From Cornus controversa (taxonomy: Eukaryota; Streptophyta; Magnoliopsida; Cornales; Cornaceae), in the NCBI GenBank assembly GCA_026545225.1, contig CM048845.1:108202533-108266532 (forward strand): DNA of 64,000 nt. Direction: 5' to 3'. Both the position numbers and the translations under genes were made by a program. How positions within the stretch are numbered: the stretch's first letter is position 1; every line of letters starts with the position of its first letter. Below the pieces are notes generated by a model, which saw nothing but the letters and a program-made list of their open reading frames with translations, was not told the origin of the DNA and searched no databases. Shown in pieces: positions 44,122 to 55,215 of the stretch.

Positions 44122-45556
44122 TGATCGGCATTGAATGTTACGCATTCTAGCCTCTTAACTTATGTATTTTATTCTCTTAGTGATAAATTATTTTGTGATT
44201 TTACTTTGTTTTAGTGTTTTCTGTATTTTCAGGGCCTTAATGATTATTTTAGTTAAAACCGTGATTTTGGGCTTTTAAAGATGACATCCAAGATGGTTAG
44301 ATGAAGCCTACTCCAAAGGGATCCATTCAACTCCATAATTTAACTCAAATCAGCCCAAGGAAGAGGTCCAAGAGAATTACAACAGCTTAAGAAGGTTTCG
44401 GGCCTGAAGCCCAAATCTGCGCATAATGCAGTCTTAATCCCGTTTTGGAAAACAGACCAGAAGTCTTATTTCCGAGCTTCAAATCGACATAATTCTCGCG
44501 AAAGGTTGAACGAAATTCGATTCTGCACACTTTTGTATTTCACGAAAATTCCGTAAATCGGACTTATAGTGGGTAAAAAGTTGGGCCGAAGTCAGCAGAA
44601 AAAAACCCACCTGATTAGTGCTGCGGGAAAACCTAATTAATTCCTAATTGGATTAGGACTTTGATGTATTCTCTTGGCTATTTAAAGTGAAAAATTAGGG
44701 CTGTATTGGGGAGGCTTGGCAGCAGCTTTGAAGAGCTTTTGGGAATAGAGAATCATTGGAGAACAAGGCGTATCATGAGCGGCTAGTTCAGCCACCAGGG
44801 TTCTGATGGAGCCCTAACTAAACATCACTGGTTTGATTGTTCTAATTATTGGGGATTTTTGTATTCATTCATAGATTGTGTAATTTAGAGGATTCTTATT
44901 ATTGAATTGAGCAATAAAAGTCTTATAAATTCAGTTTCAATGATTTCTTATCTTGTCTTAGATACTTGATTGTTGTTATTGAACTCGTCCCTCTTATTTT
45001 CTGTGATCATGAGAGTGATTATTACACAATGGTTTTCATTGAATATATCATTAAAGCTTTGATGGATTATGCCCAGAGAAGATGAACCATACTGCACCTT
45101 AGATTAGAGTAGTTAGGCAGATGGCCCATGCCAATCGAAGATAGTCCATGACTTAGCCTTAATTATATGTTATCTTCTTGACGGATGGAGGTGAGCTTGT
45201 AGCCACCGACACCACTTATGCATGATATGATGCCCCATAGTTAGTTCAATTGACCATTGATTGTGAAGTTAGTGGTGAAATCAATTACCCTAGACTTATC
45301 TTATATTCTCTACACTCCTTAGTTTTTCTTGCTTTTGTTCAATTGCTTCACTAGTTAATTTAGTTTTAAAAATCAGAATTTTCTTCTTTTAAATTTAATT
45401 AGAATTAATTCCTTATATTCAACACAGTCAGACCACAGTCCCTGAGGTACGATACCCATTCCTTTCGATAGCCCTATTCTGCAAGGAATTCGTTCTATTG
45501 CGAAGTGTGGAAATTTTAATTGATATACTTTTTGAGTCACACTCACACACGAATCA
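44122..45556 (+). repeat. 3' LTR, Athila-type element 2
   Basis: Same length as the 5' LTR, apparently one base different. Confidence 0.93.
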
Positions 45557-45561
45557 GATTG

Positions 45562-46460
45562 ACGCACTAAAGGATGACCGATCATGCTATCCAGCTAACC
45601 AATCGCTTGCCACCACCTCACTACCTTCACTAGACGTCAAAAATAATGCACTCATGTGCAAAATCTTCCTGTCCAGCCTGGCCGGGCCAGCACTATTCTA
45701 GTTCAAGCAACAGCCACCCTATTCAATACCAAACTTCAACAGGCTGTGCGATCTGTTTGTAGCTCAGTATGCAGGAAACTAGGAGCGTAAAAGGACGATC
45801 TCCTCATTGTTCACCATGAGACAAACCAAAAGGGAAACGTTAAGATCTTTGCTAACTTGCTTTAACTTAGAGATGTCTATGATAGATCAATGTGATCAAA
45901 CTGCTGCGGTGGAAGCTTTTAAGATAGCAATCTCCCCGGAAGAAGGGTTCCACCGATCCCTGGTAAAGAGCGCTCCGAAGGATATGGGTGAACAAAATTT
46001 TTGAGCCCAAAAATAAAGATAGATAAAGAAGAGGCTGCCAGAAAATAACGATCGACCTTAATCACTGTGGCCCAACAAACTAAGAACCAAGTGGCCAAGG
46101 CAAGGTCACCTCAGGCTCCTACTTCGTCTGCTCCAGAGGTCGTGAAAAAGGAGAAGGTTGAGGAGAAGATCACTCCTCTAAAAGCATCTCTGGCCAGACT
46201 CTACTATGAAAACAATGGCAAATGAATTTTTCGCTCCCCCCGACTATCAGGCAACCGCCAGAGCAGAGGGACAAGAATAAACATTATTCCCTCCACAATG
46301 ACTTCGGCCACACCACCAATGAGTGTAGGAGCCTAAGGCAGCAGGTCAAAGCTCTGATCGCCAAAGGTGGTTTGTCAAAATACGTCATTCGAAAAGAATA
46401 GACGAAAACTTTCGATCAGCCCCAACAAAAAGCAAACAAGTAACACAATCCCGTTCTAGT
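45562..46460 (+). pseudogene. Gag of the decayed Tat-like element
   Basis: Frame fragments continue the gag interrupted at 38078: NALMCKIFLSSLAGPALF, LCDLFVAQYAGN, LFTMRQTKRETLRSLLTCFN, CDQTAAVEAFKIAI, then HYSLHNDFGHTTNECRSLR (Tat gag-type His/Cys box). Several stops and frame changes. The match of both sides of the Athila insertion to one gag supports the nesting. Confidence 0.75.
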
Positions 46461-46533
46461 CCAGGTTATTAATACAATTCATAGTCGACCAACCTCAGAC
46501 CAAGAGAGCGAGTCCAAAAGGCGGTCGAATCTC

Positions 46534-47100
46534 ATGAATGCCCAAAAATTCCAGAGAATTGGAGAAGTCCGCTCAGTACATGATCGCTCAACCAGTACAC
46601 CGATCACCTTCATGGATAAGGACATGAGCAGGATCCAAATGCCTCATGAAGATCCACTCGTGATTAGTCTCATAGTCTCCAACTGTGAGGTAAAAAGGGT
46701 ATTGCTTGACGTAGGGAGTAGCGCCAATGTTCTGACGTTGTCGCTTTCCAGCAGATGGGTCTAGAACCAAAACGTGTTAGGCCTACTGCTGAGCCGTTAG
46801 TAGGCTTCGACGGAAATCAAATGACTCCGGTAGGGGTGGTAGAGCTCCCAGTTACTATAGCCTTAAGAACACTTACTGAGGCTTTCATCATTGTCGACTT
46901 CAACTCTTCATATAACATAATAATGGGAAGATGCTGGACACAGGATGCCAGGAGTCCCTTCCACGCTTCACCAACTTATGAGATGTATCGTGCCGAACGG
47001 AAGAGACACAGTCGATATCATAGGAGATCAAGTTGCTGCCAAAAAGTGTTATGCCCTTACGCTGAAAAGAAAGGCGATGCAGGAAGGACTGACTAAATAG
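46534..47100 (+). pseudogene. Protease region of the decayed Tat-like element
   Basis: PHEDPLVISLIVSNCEVKRV followed by LLDVGSSANVL: the retropepsin D-x-G-S-S motif (DVGSS) typical of Tat elements. A frameshift near 46755 leads into MGLEPKRVRPTAEPLVGFDG and SSYNIIMGR. Ends shortly before the TRIM insertion. Confidence 0.72.
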
Positions 47101-47192
47101 CAATCACAGAACCCTCTACCAAAGGGCATTCCTCAGGAACAGTAAAGAGAAAGGTCAATCGAGGAGCCTCTCGAGGAGGTAGAGATCATTTT

Positions 47193-47749
47193 TGTAATAC
47201 CCCACTCCAACATATGGTATGATATTGTCCACTTTGGGCCATAGCCCGCATGATTTTGTTATTGGGTTTTACCCCAAAAGGTCTCATACCATTTGAAGAG
47301 AACACATTACATATAAGCACATCCCCTTCTCCACACCCAAGCGATGTGGGATTGAGCACCCTATACCCTGTCAGTGTGGTAGCTCAACCTAGTGTCTGTC
47401 TTTGCACCCGCCCACAAGGGTTACTACAATCCACCCCCCTAGGAGGCCCGACGTCCTCGTCGGCACACATTCGGCTGGGTTCAGGTTCTGATACCAACTG
47501 TAATACCCTGCTCCAACACATGGTATGATATTGTCCGCTTTGGGCCTAACTCGTACGATTTTGCTCTTGGGTTTTACCCCAAAAGGCCTCATACCATTTG
47601 AAAAGAACATATTACATATAAGCACATCACCTTTATCCACACCCAGGCGATGTGGGATTGAGCACCTTGTACCCTGTCAGTGTGGTAGCTCGCTCAGTGT
47701 CTCTTCTTTGCACCCGCCCACATCACACCCGCCCATAAGGGTTACTACA
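47193..47749 (-). mobile_element. TRIM (terminal-repeat retrotransposon in miniature)
   Basis: Two short LTRs, 47193-47428 and 47499-47749, both TGTAATACCC ... GTTACTACA on the plus strand. On the minus strand the right LTR is followed directly by GTTGGTATCAGA, an initiator tRNA-Met primer site (about 47487-47498), and the left LTR is preceded by a purine tract AGGGGGGTGGAT. The internal domain is only about 70 bp and non-coding. Flanks ATTTT / ATCTT match at 4 of 5 bases. The right LTR has a 15 bp local duplication (CCACATCACACCCGC region). Confidence 0.82.
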
Positions 47750-47809
47750 ATCTTGTCAAAGATTCCACAAATTTAGGGACCTCTTTATGCCAAACAGAAG
47801 ATCGCAATT

Positions 47810-48144
47810 GATACAACTGCTGAGAAAGAATATCGACATTTTTCCTGGGATCACATAGACATGTCTGGTATAGACCCCTCAGTGTCATGCTATGCGCTTA
47901 ACGTTAACCCCAACTTCCCTCTTGTCAAACAGAAGCAGAGACAATTTACCCCAGAATAGAATCAGATCATCGCTTCAAAAGTAGATCGACTCTTACAAGT
48001 AGGGTTCATCAGAGAAGTTCAGTTCCCAGACTGACTCTCAAATGTGGTAGTGGTCCAAAAAAAGAATGGCAAGTGACGGGTCTGTATAGATTTTACCAAT
48101 CTAAATAAGGCTTGTTCCAAAGATAGTTTTCCTTTGCCAAAGAT
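47810..48144 (+). pseudogene. RT fragment of the decayed Tat-like element
   Basis: NFPLVKQKQRQFTPE, VDRLLQVGFIREVQFPD, VVVQKKNGK, VCIDFTNLNKACSKDSFPLP: RT blocks 1-2 with three stops (near 47957, 48033 and 48075). The frame resumes at 49388 with IDQMVDTTTG after the hAT insertion and ends at 49427. Confidence 0.78.
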
Positions 48145-48811
48145 CAAGGGCGGAGCTAAGTAGAGGCTAACCTGGGCTATAGCCCAGGTCCAAAAAAAAA
48201 AATTTTTTTTTACTAGTACTGTAGCCCAAGCCCAGCCCAGCCTAAGAAACCTAAATTTTGTGCTAATTGCCTCTAACTCCTTCCTCTTTTTCGCCTCTGT
48301 ACGTAAGAAACATAACCCAACTTTAATCTCAAACTCTCAGTTCATTGATTCATTCCTTCCTCTTTAGCAAATAGCAACTTAGCAAGTATTCATTATACAG
48401 TAGATAGTTAGATACATACCTATTACCTACCCAACTTCAATCCTCTATTTCTCCATCCCTCTCTTGAACTGACTTAACTGAGTAATTGTGGAGCACTGGA
48501 GCTGCTTATGTTTATTTACATTCATTTTCTCATTTCATTTTTGTTTACATTTTGTTTATATTCTATTTTTTTGTTTACATTCGTTTTCTCATTTCATTTT
48601 CTTCAACTCTGTCTCAGATTGCTTTGTCTTGATTCAATTCTTGAACCGAGTGATTGTGGATTCTCCTGGTAATCCTGATATGTTTATACTGTTTAGATTC
48701 TATCTTTGCCTCAGATTGCTTTGGTAATTCTAATTTTTGAAACAAAAACTATTATATTATAATTACAGTTAAAAAGGAAAATTGTAGCCACACTCTTCTC
48801 TTCCTGCAATT

Positions 48812-48859
<48 letters not shown>

Positions 48860-49387
48860 TTAAATTAAACAATATATATCTTTTGGAAAGAGAATGAATG
48901 TGGTTTATATATATCAATTTTAAACGCAATTGTGCCAATCACCATCTCAGAAAGATCTAGAGACCTCATCTAGTAGTAATTAAAGTGTCACACCTCCAAA
49001 TTTAAACATAGAAACAAATAGTCTCATGCCTAAATTTAGTGCATGTCTTCACTTCAACAAGATGGGTGATGAATTTCTTGCCGATTGCATGATTCTCAAC
49101 ATTGAAAGAGAACTTGCTGAAGATATTGATATAGATTCGATTGTGAATGAATTTGACTCTCTTAAGGATCGTAGAGCTCATCTTCAATAGCTTGTTTAAG
49201 AAAATGTTATATCTATTTTTGTATCTATCTACGATATACTTGATTTATCTATATGAGAATGTTCTCATTTTTTTTGGGTCTATTTTTGAACATTTATAAC
49301 ATATCTTTATTATAAAAATTATTGCGTTCATTTTTAATTTTTTTTACTTCTAACCCTCCCCACTTTATAATCCTGGCTCCGCCCCTG
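48145..49387 (+). mobile_element. hAT-type DNA transposon remnant
   Basis: Left end CAAGGGCGGAGCTAAG, right end (inverted) CAGGGGCGGAGCCAGG: 12 bp inverted termini with one mismatch, inside an RT gene whose frame resumes exactly after it. Flanks CCAAAGAT / GGAAAGAT fit a partly decayed 8 bp target duplication. The interior holds a transposase C-terminal remnant (49062-49190), (TA)n at 48815-48855 and an inverted pair CTGGGCTATAGCCCAG near the left end. Most transposase sequence is gone. Confidence 0.8.
49062..49190 (+). pseudogene. hAT transposase C-terminal remnant (zinc-finger MYM / DUF4371 type)
   Basis: 42 codons: begins MGDEFLADCMILNIERELAE and ends SLKDRRAHLQ before TAG. This is the usual C-terminal end (MGDxWLNDCL...EKD...MKxRR) of plant hAT transposases annotated as zinc-finger MYM-type proteins. 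Recognised by recall of the family, not by a search. Confidence 0.65.
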
Positions 49388-49427
49388 GGAAAGATCGATC
49401 AGATGGTCGACACTACAACCGGGTAAG

Positions 49428-51640
49428 ATCAACACAAGTGCTTGTGCAGAGTCTTTGGATTTAGTCTTCCATTTTCATTTTCAAGAAAGTCATTTCTTCT
49501 AGTCTTCCACTTTCATTTTTAGTGCCAAAAGTATTGGATCTTGTGGAAATCTTCAGCTCCAATTTGTATGTATTTTGTGCCAGTACAATTATGTCATGAG
49601 AAAATGGCTATTCCTTTGGTCTAAAATAATTTACAAGAACTCCGAGAATGTAAAATAATTTTTAGTAATTTAAAAAAAGACACTCTAATATTATGCAGTT
49701 TAAAATTCTGTTTTTTTTTAATAATAAAAAAAAACGGTTCAAAAAAAATTAGTGAAAGTTTCAAACCATTTTTTGTTTTTCTGCTTTCTATGAACAATAA
49801 GTTATTCATACAATATTGAACCCATCATAGAGTTTTAATATTCATCGTCATGGGTTTTGAAGGGACAAATATTTTAGCACAAGTGATGCCCGCCTTATCA
49901 AGAGGAGACAATCAAACTGTCATAGCAATATGAACAGAAAGGAGAATTGAAAAACAAAACTTTAATTGTTGTAAAAATTATCTCATCAACTAAATATTAA
50001 ACCTCAGCGATTACAAGTCTTTATATAGAGTTTTTTTCTCCTCAACCTTAGCCATAGACTCGTCTTACTATCAAATACGGATAAATTAAAACCAAAACAG
50101 AAAAGTTACTGAAAAGGAATTGCTGAAAATTAATAAATAAGAGGCAAGGAACCGCCTAAATCTAAATCACTAATAGACAGGAAGAGATGGCTAAAGGAAG
50201 ATTGCATATTTATATTCGAACTAAGTCCTTTCTGGTTCTCCTTGCCTTTCCTCCACTTCTTTTCTTTTTCGGTGTTCCCAATATTGTACGTAATCTTCTA
50301 CTAGGTCAACAGCTACATCAATAAGTGGGGGTTCAAATTCAATGATTTTGGCATGCAGTTTTGCTTAAAACTTTTGGAGGTATGCGTTTTTAGCTTTCTC
50401 AATGGCATTAAAAACAAGCACTCCTAGGACTTCACAGGGATTGCATAACAAGAGTTCAAAAAGCTGTTAGTAAGGACCAGGGACTTATATATGAAAATCC
50501 CAAAACCGTGATAAAAAAAAAAATGCAAAAACAATTAACCAATAATAATTCTAAGACTCTAATTCTGCGTAGCCGAACAAAGTCTTTAAACATTTTGAAT
50601 ATACTAAAGTATTACATATAATATATATATATATATGGTTTGGTAAAGACTCACACCCACACCCACACCCACAAATGGCTGCAATAGGCTTGAATTGCTC
50701 ACCTTCCATTTTTGTTTGACAATTCCATTTCAAGTCTCAAAATTATGTGATATTGTGGAAAGCTTTTTTCTTTCATTTTCAGAAAAAAGACTGCAAGTTA
50801 TGGATTAATAATCTATTGTCAATTTACTGGACATTTTGCCAATTAAAATATGATGCAAGAAACTTTGGTTACTAAAGATAGAAAGATATTCAAATTAAAG
50901 TTAGAATTAATTTTCACCAAAATTATTAGCCACTAGGTTGCAGCTTAGAAAGAAAAATGATCACTTGAAGGATCAGAATGAAGTAATATTGGTAAAATCA
51001 TCCAACTGAACTTGTTATTATACTTGTTATCTTTTTAAACCTGATGTACAGAGGGATAATCATGCTATGTTGGGACCACTCTCTTCAAGTGATGAACGGC
51101 AAGCAAGGAAGCAGAGTATCATGATTAGAACAATAAGCCCAATTTGATCCCTATATAGCTCTTCTATTTGTGCCTATAACTGTGTAACTTTCACACCAAA
51201 TTTGATGGGAAAAAAATGTATTAGGTCCTTGGTATTGGTTTCTGGGAAATTTTCTTATCATGGAGATATGAGATAAAGAGTTCCTTGACATCACAAAGAA
51301 TAATTTCTTGGTCAATTCCAATGCTCGAACAATTGTGCTATACAATGCAAGAAAAGTCATTTGCAAGTGCTTCAGTTCATCACCTCAGATTTGCAAATCC
51401 TTTTCACTCCTTTTTCCCTATTTGAAACTCAGACACCCACTTTGCTCCTTTGGAGGAACCCTCAACCTTCAACTATGGAAGGTGAGAAAGTACCACTTCG
51501 CTACAACTCTTGGTGGTCGTTTTCAATCATGTTTCACTATTACTTGTAAGAACGTATCAAAAATAATTGAAGAAAGCTGTTCACTATTGATTCCTAGCCT
51601 TCAACGAAGTAGTTTTTTTTATGCAACCCTCTAAAAATTT
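49428..51640. repeat. Upstream block U, copy 2
   Basis: Matches 3588-5060 from GTAAGATCAA onward and includes material also found near 59330-59800 (51171-51560). No gene seen. Contains (AT)n near 50622-50636 and a CACCCA run near 50655-50672. Probably the former upstream region of gene C, whose 5' half has been deleted. Confidence 0.7.
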
Positions 51641-51764
51641 ATGATGTTTCTTCTATTCAAGAGTCTAGAACTCTCAAACTGCATATGCTACAACAAAAAA
51701 GAAATTCTCATGTCGTATGAAATCGACCATAAATATACATGTCATATAACAACTTAGAAAACCC

Positions 51765-52030
51765 TGCGGGGTTGGCCTAGCAGAGGAGAGCTCAGATCCG
51801 GGAGTCTCAAGAAGCTTCAGGTCTCGAGTCTATGGGTAAACAACTTCTGTGGGGGTACCTACATGAGAATTGTTGTAGTCAGGCTGAGCCCCGGACTTAC
51901 CCGGTATACGCGATTTGTGGGGTATTGCCTGTGTCTAGGGGAGGATTAGTCTCATCCGTAAGATGTGGGGATACCTCCTATTGTGATGAAACTGATTACA
52001 TGGCGATGGTCCGATCTTTCTTGTAAAGAG
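51765..52030 (+). mobile_element. Probable tRNA-derived SINE
   Basis: GGGTTGGCCTAGCAGAGGAG resembles an RNA polymerase III box A and AGGTCTCGAGTCTATGGG a box B, about 45 bp apart, followed by a G-rich body (CCCGGACTTACCCGG) and ending near TTTCTTGTAAAGAG. GC content is clearly higher than the surroundings. I could not define a clean target duplication, so this is a resemblance call. Confidence 0.45.
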
Positions 52031-52659
52031 TGTTCTAGTGCATGCACATAAAATTTGAATTAAGCACTGCCTTGATGCACATGTGATCATGATAATGTTG
52101 TGAACACATAAATTTGTTGGAGCAATAACAAGGTCATTACTCATAACTGGTGCACCCTAATAATTCATATATTGTTGCAACATAATTAGTCTATGTGAAA
52201 TAACTAGATTAGAGCCAATAATATGGCAATTAGAGAATTTAACAGTCCACCAAGGCTTTAAGGCCAAGTAGTATCTCTTTATCTTTGCATATGGGAGGTT
52301 GGAAGTCTACTCCCACAGTGGGATTCATAACCATTCAAATAGATTTCTTGTTCCAGAAACTTATAAACACAATTCTCTCTCCTCCTTAATTTCTTTCTTC
52401 TTTCTGTCTCCACAATATACTCCCCACAGTGTTTCGAATGTTTTGTAGAATTCTTGTGTTGCTAACTTTTCAGTGGTTTTATTATGCCTTTAAGTATTCT
52501 CTCAGGAACCAATAACAAAGTCAGATTGATTAGGGGCAGTAACACCTCAGATAATGTTATTTTACGCATCTCGAAGCCTCAAACTTTGTATCTGTTTTAT
52601 TATTTTTTCTTCTTTTTGTAAGTAAAGTTTTCAAACTTTGCATCATTGACACTGCAAGT

Positions 52660-55215
52660 TTTTGAACAAAGGTATTTATAGAGATTTCAATAACTGCGCA
52701 GGAATCAGACTTTCAAGCAACAAACTTGAGAGGAGAGAGTACCAAGATGCTTGGGATGTCAATTAATCAGCAAAAATTTCCCCATTCTTTGTGTCATATT
52801 CAGCACTTAGGAAACCCCCAATCGCGAGCTGTACCAACCACTCCTTGATTGCTAGAGCTTCAGCTACCAAAGGGTCATGTGAGTTCTCAAAGTTCATCGC
52901 CTTTGCTCCCAAATTACTCCATTATGTTCTCTTGGCTGTTTAATTGATCCATCAAAACTAATTTGAATGATCCTGAGATTTAAACTTACTCCACCAGATT
53001 CCAGACCACCTGTGTACTCTGCACAGTCCTTCTCTAAGATCACCAATGTCTAGTAGGCTCTGTACTTGTTTGTTGAAGGGGAGAAAATCCATGAGACAAC
53101 AACAAAGAATAAACTCGACCATGCTTATGGACATGAACATGACAAGTAATGACTTATTTTTGGTGCTTAATCTTTTTTTTTCAATGCGAGTTTGCTAAGA
53201 AGCTGTGGTTGGAATTTGCTGATCTTTTTAAATGGAAGCCTGGCAGAATAACATCTTTTGAGGAATTATTGGACTAAGAAGAACAGAATCTGTCAGCAGG
53301 TCTTTGTTTCTTCCATATGGAGATTATGGTTGAAAGAAATCAGATTTTTCATGATGGAATGCCTCTACAGTATATACATGTTTTAAAATCTATTCTACGG
53401 GAGATTTTTGATACAATGGATACTCCCCTGCAGGACATTCAGGCACAACTGCGAGTTAGAATTTGATCTAGATCAGGCTGAGATGCTGGTTGCTAAGATT
53501 CAGATTGTTGTGTTATGGTGGTTTGGTTGTTACGGTGGTGTCTTGTTCTTTATTATTTTCTTGAAAGCAGACTTTTGGAAAGTGGTTTTCCTTCTATTTT
53601 GATGTAATCTGGAGGGTATACCCTCCTATGTGATTGTATGGTTTGGAGTTGGTGTTATAAAATTTGCTTTTCTTAGGAAAAAAAAAAAAAAATTTTGGTG
53701 GTTAATACTCTATTTGCATTCTGGAAAATAACTAAATAAATAAATATATATATATATATATATATATACTCAATTTGAGAAATTTTTTGGGTTTAAACTT
53801 ATTTTGTCTTTCAGGTCATAGAATACATCAAAGGTGAGACTCAAGGTGGTCTATTCCAGCTCTACGGAAGAATCAAGAGGTAAACAGATGTATTCAAGGC
53901 GAGTTTCAAGCAACGGACCCCAACAAAATGAGTCTTGACTCTTGACATTGTAGAAGGTCGTATTCTGAACACCCTCCTCTTTCTTTGATCTCCAACCTTT
54001 ATTTGCTATTACATCTTGTGAGCAATTCTTATGTGTCTTTGGTTGCATTCACTAACATTTTAAGTGAAATTACATATAAACGTCTATTTAGATGTTGATA
54101 ATCATCTAATTACATTTTTCCTTTCTTTGTGTTTTTCACTGCCACAAGTGACTATGTTTTGTCATCTAGCTTTCATTGCTACTCGGGAAATTGTCAAAAT
54201 TCGAGGAATGGGCAAAGTCTGTAACTTGATATTAAGTCTAAATTTAAATTTACCAACCCTTAGTTTTCTGTCTCCTCTTTGATATGTTTGCCAAAGTTAG
54301 CATCCAGCATCCGAGGCTATAAATATGAAGGAGGTATGAAATTCTAAATTCCATGTTAGGGTGTTTAGTTACAGTTTAGAAAAGCAGAGCTCTTGCTTTG
54401 TCAACATAAACAAATGCAAAAGATTTCTTAATAACACAGCCATTTATAACTTGTATACTACATACCAGAAATTAATCAAAATAACACATTGTAGTAACAG
54501 AATATACCGGCATTCAGAACTAGCACTGACATCGTAATAAAACATTCTTGAAGTACAGAAATCACAGAAGCTTATGAAGCCTTGAGTCACCAATAGGGCT
54601 TCCCTCAAACTTATATTGCTAGCAAGCCACTCTGCTTGGCAAAGCTTCTAGGTGAGTGGATTTGTTTTGAAAGTTCCTATTTCCACAATTAAAATGTCTG
54701 CTTAAGATTTTATAGCAGCTTTACTGTCATAAATTATCTGCTTTACCATCATAAATTAGCTGCACTAGTGTGAGGGAAGAAGAAAATTATCTCCATGACA
54801 TCTATTCTGTGACCAATGTAGCTCTAAAATGTCTTTTAATTTCCTTTACAAACAGGGACACTGTCATTGAATCATAATGCTGCAACTGCTTGCAAGTATT
54901 GTTCTACAGCCGGATTCCTTCTTGTGTTGTGCAATATTGTTCCGTTTTTTGTATTGAAATGGTCTCAGTTTGCAATCTGCCTAACAATCCATGATCATTA
55001 GAAGTACTAATTGGTATAACTGTAATACGTCTCAGTTTGCAATCAGCCTAACAATCCATGATCATTAGAAGTACTAATTGTTAAAAATGTAATACAAACT
55101 ACACAGTGCACAATTTATTGTATAACTATAACAGCAAGAACAAAGTAGACACTTCAACCAAATAACCTTTGAAGGAACTTTGAAGCCATACCTACAAGAA
55201 ATTGATTGATGCCTT
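52660..55215. repeat. Downstream block W, copy 2 (3' flank of gene D)
   Basis: Collinear with 5751-7282, with a LINE inserted at 53172-53692, an expanded (TA)n at 53743-53768 and a local tandem duplication around 54960-55090 (CTCAGTTTGCAATC twice). No gene seen apart from the LINE remnant. Confidence 0.72.
53172..53692 (+). mobile_element. 5'-truncated L1-type LINE with poly-A tail
   Basis: Coding remnant CEFAKKLWLEFADLF ... ERNQIFHDG resembles the zinc-binding region that ends plant L1 reverse transcriptases; it has stops. A poly-A tail is at 53678-53692. A target duplication of about 15 bp flanks it: TTTTTGGTGCTTAAT (left, near 53157-53171) and TTTTGGTGGTTAATA (right, 53693-53707). The homologous block at 6121-6140 has one uninterrupted copy. 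Confidence 0.8.

Larger units (their letters stand above)
38079..45556 (+). mobile_element. Athila-type element 2, complete with target duplication, young, nonautonomous
   Basis: LTRs 38079-39513 and 44122-45556 (1435 bp each; I found one mismatch, at 39467 versus 45510) and target duplication GATTG at 38074-38078 and 45557-45561. Primer site 39519, gag 39798-41396 with a stop, no protease or pol, a palindromic minisatellite 41905-42110, conserved hairpin 42815-42834, polypurine tract AAGTTTGGGGGTG 44109-44121. Related to element 1 in LTR start and 3' region, but with a different gag and longer LTR. Confidence 0.93.
37248..49427 (+). mobile_element. Decayed Tat-like Ty3/gypsy element carrying three nested insertions
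   Basis: 5' LTR 37248-37667, primer-binding site TGGCGTCGTCTGTGGGAAG (37671-37689), gag leader to 38078, then (after the nested Athila element 38079-45556) gag 45562-46460, protease 46534-47100, (TRIM 47193-47749), RT start 47810-48144, (hAT 48145-49387), RT continuing IDQMVDTTTG to about 49427. There it stops, joined to RLP upstream block U at shared GTAAGATCAA. The rest of pol and the 3' LTR are deleted. Inserted in gene C; ATATC at 37243-37247 is the expected target duplication. Confidence 0.8.

Noticed and set aside
47193-47749. Whether the TRIM is Cassandra, which carries 5S rRNA-like promoter sequence in its LTRs
   Set aside because: I could not find the 5S core (no GGGTGCGATCATACCAGC-like block) in either LTR.
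48180-48250. CTGGGCTATAGCCCAG inverted repeat considered as a terminator or attachment site
   Set aside because: It lies subterminally in the hAT element, where short inverted words are normal; no further support.
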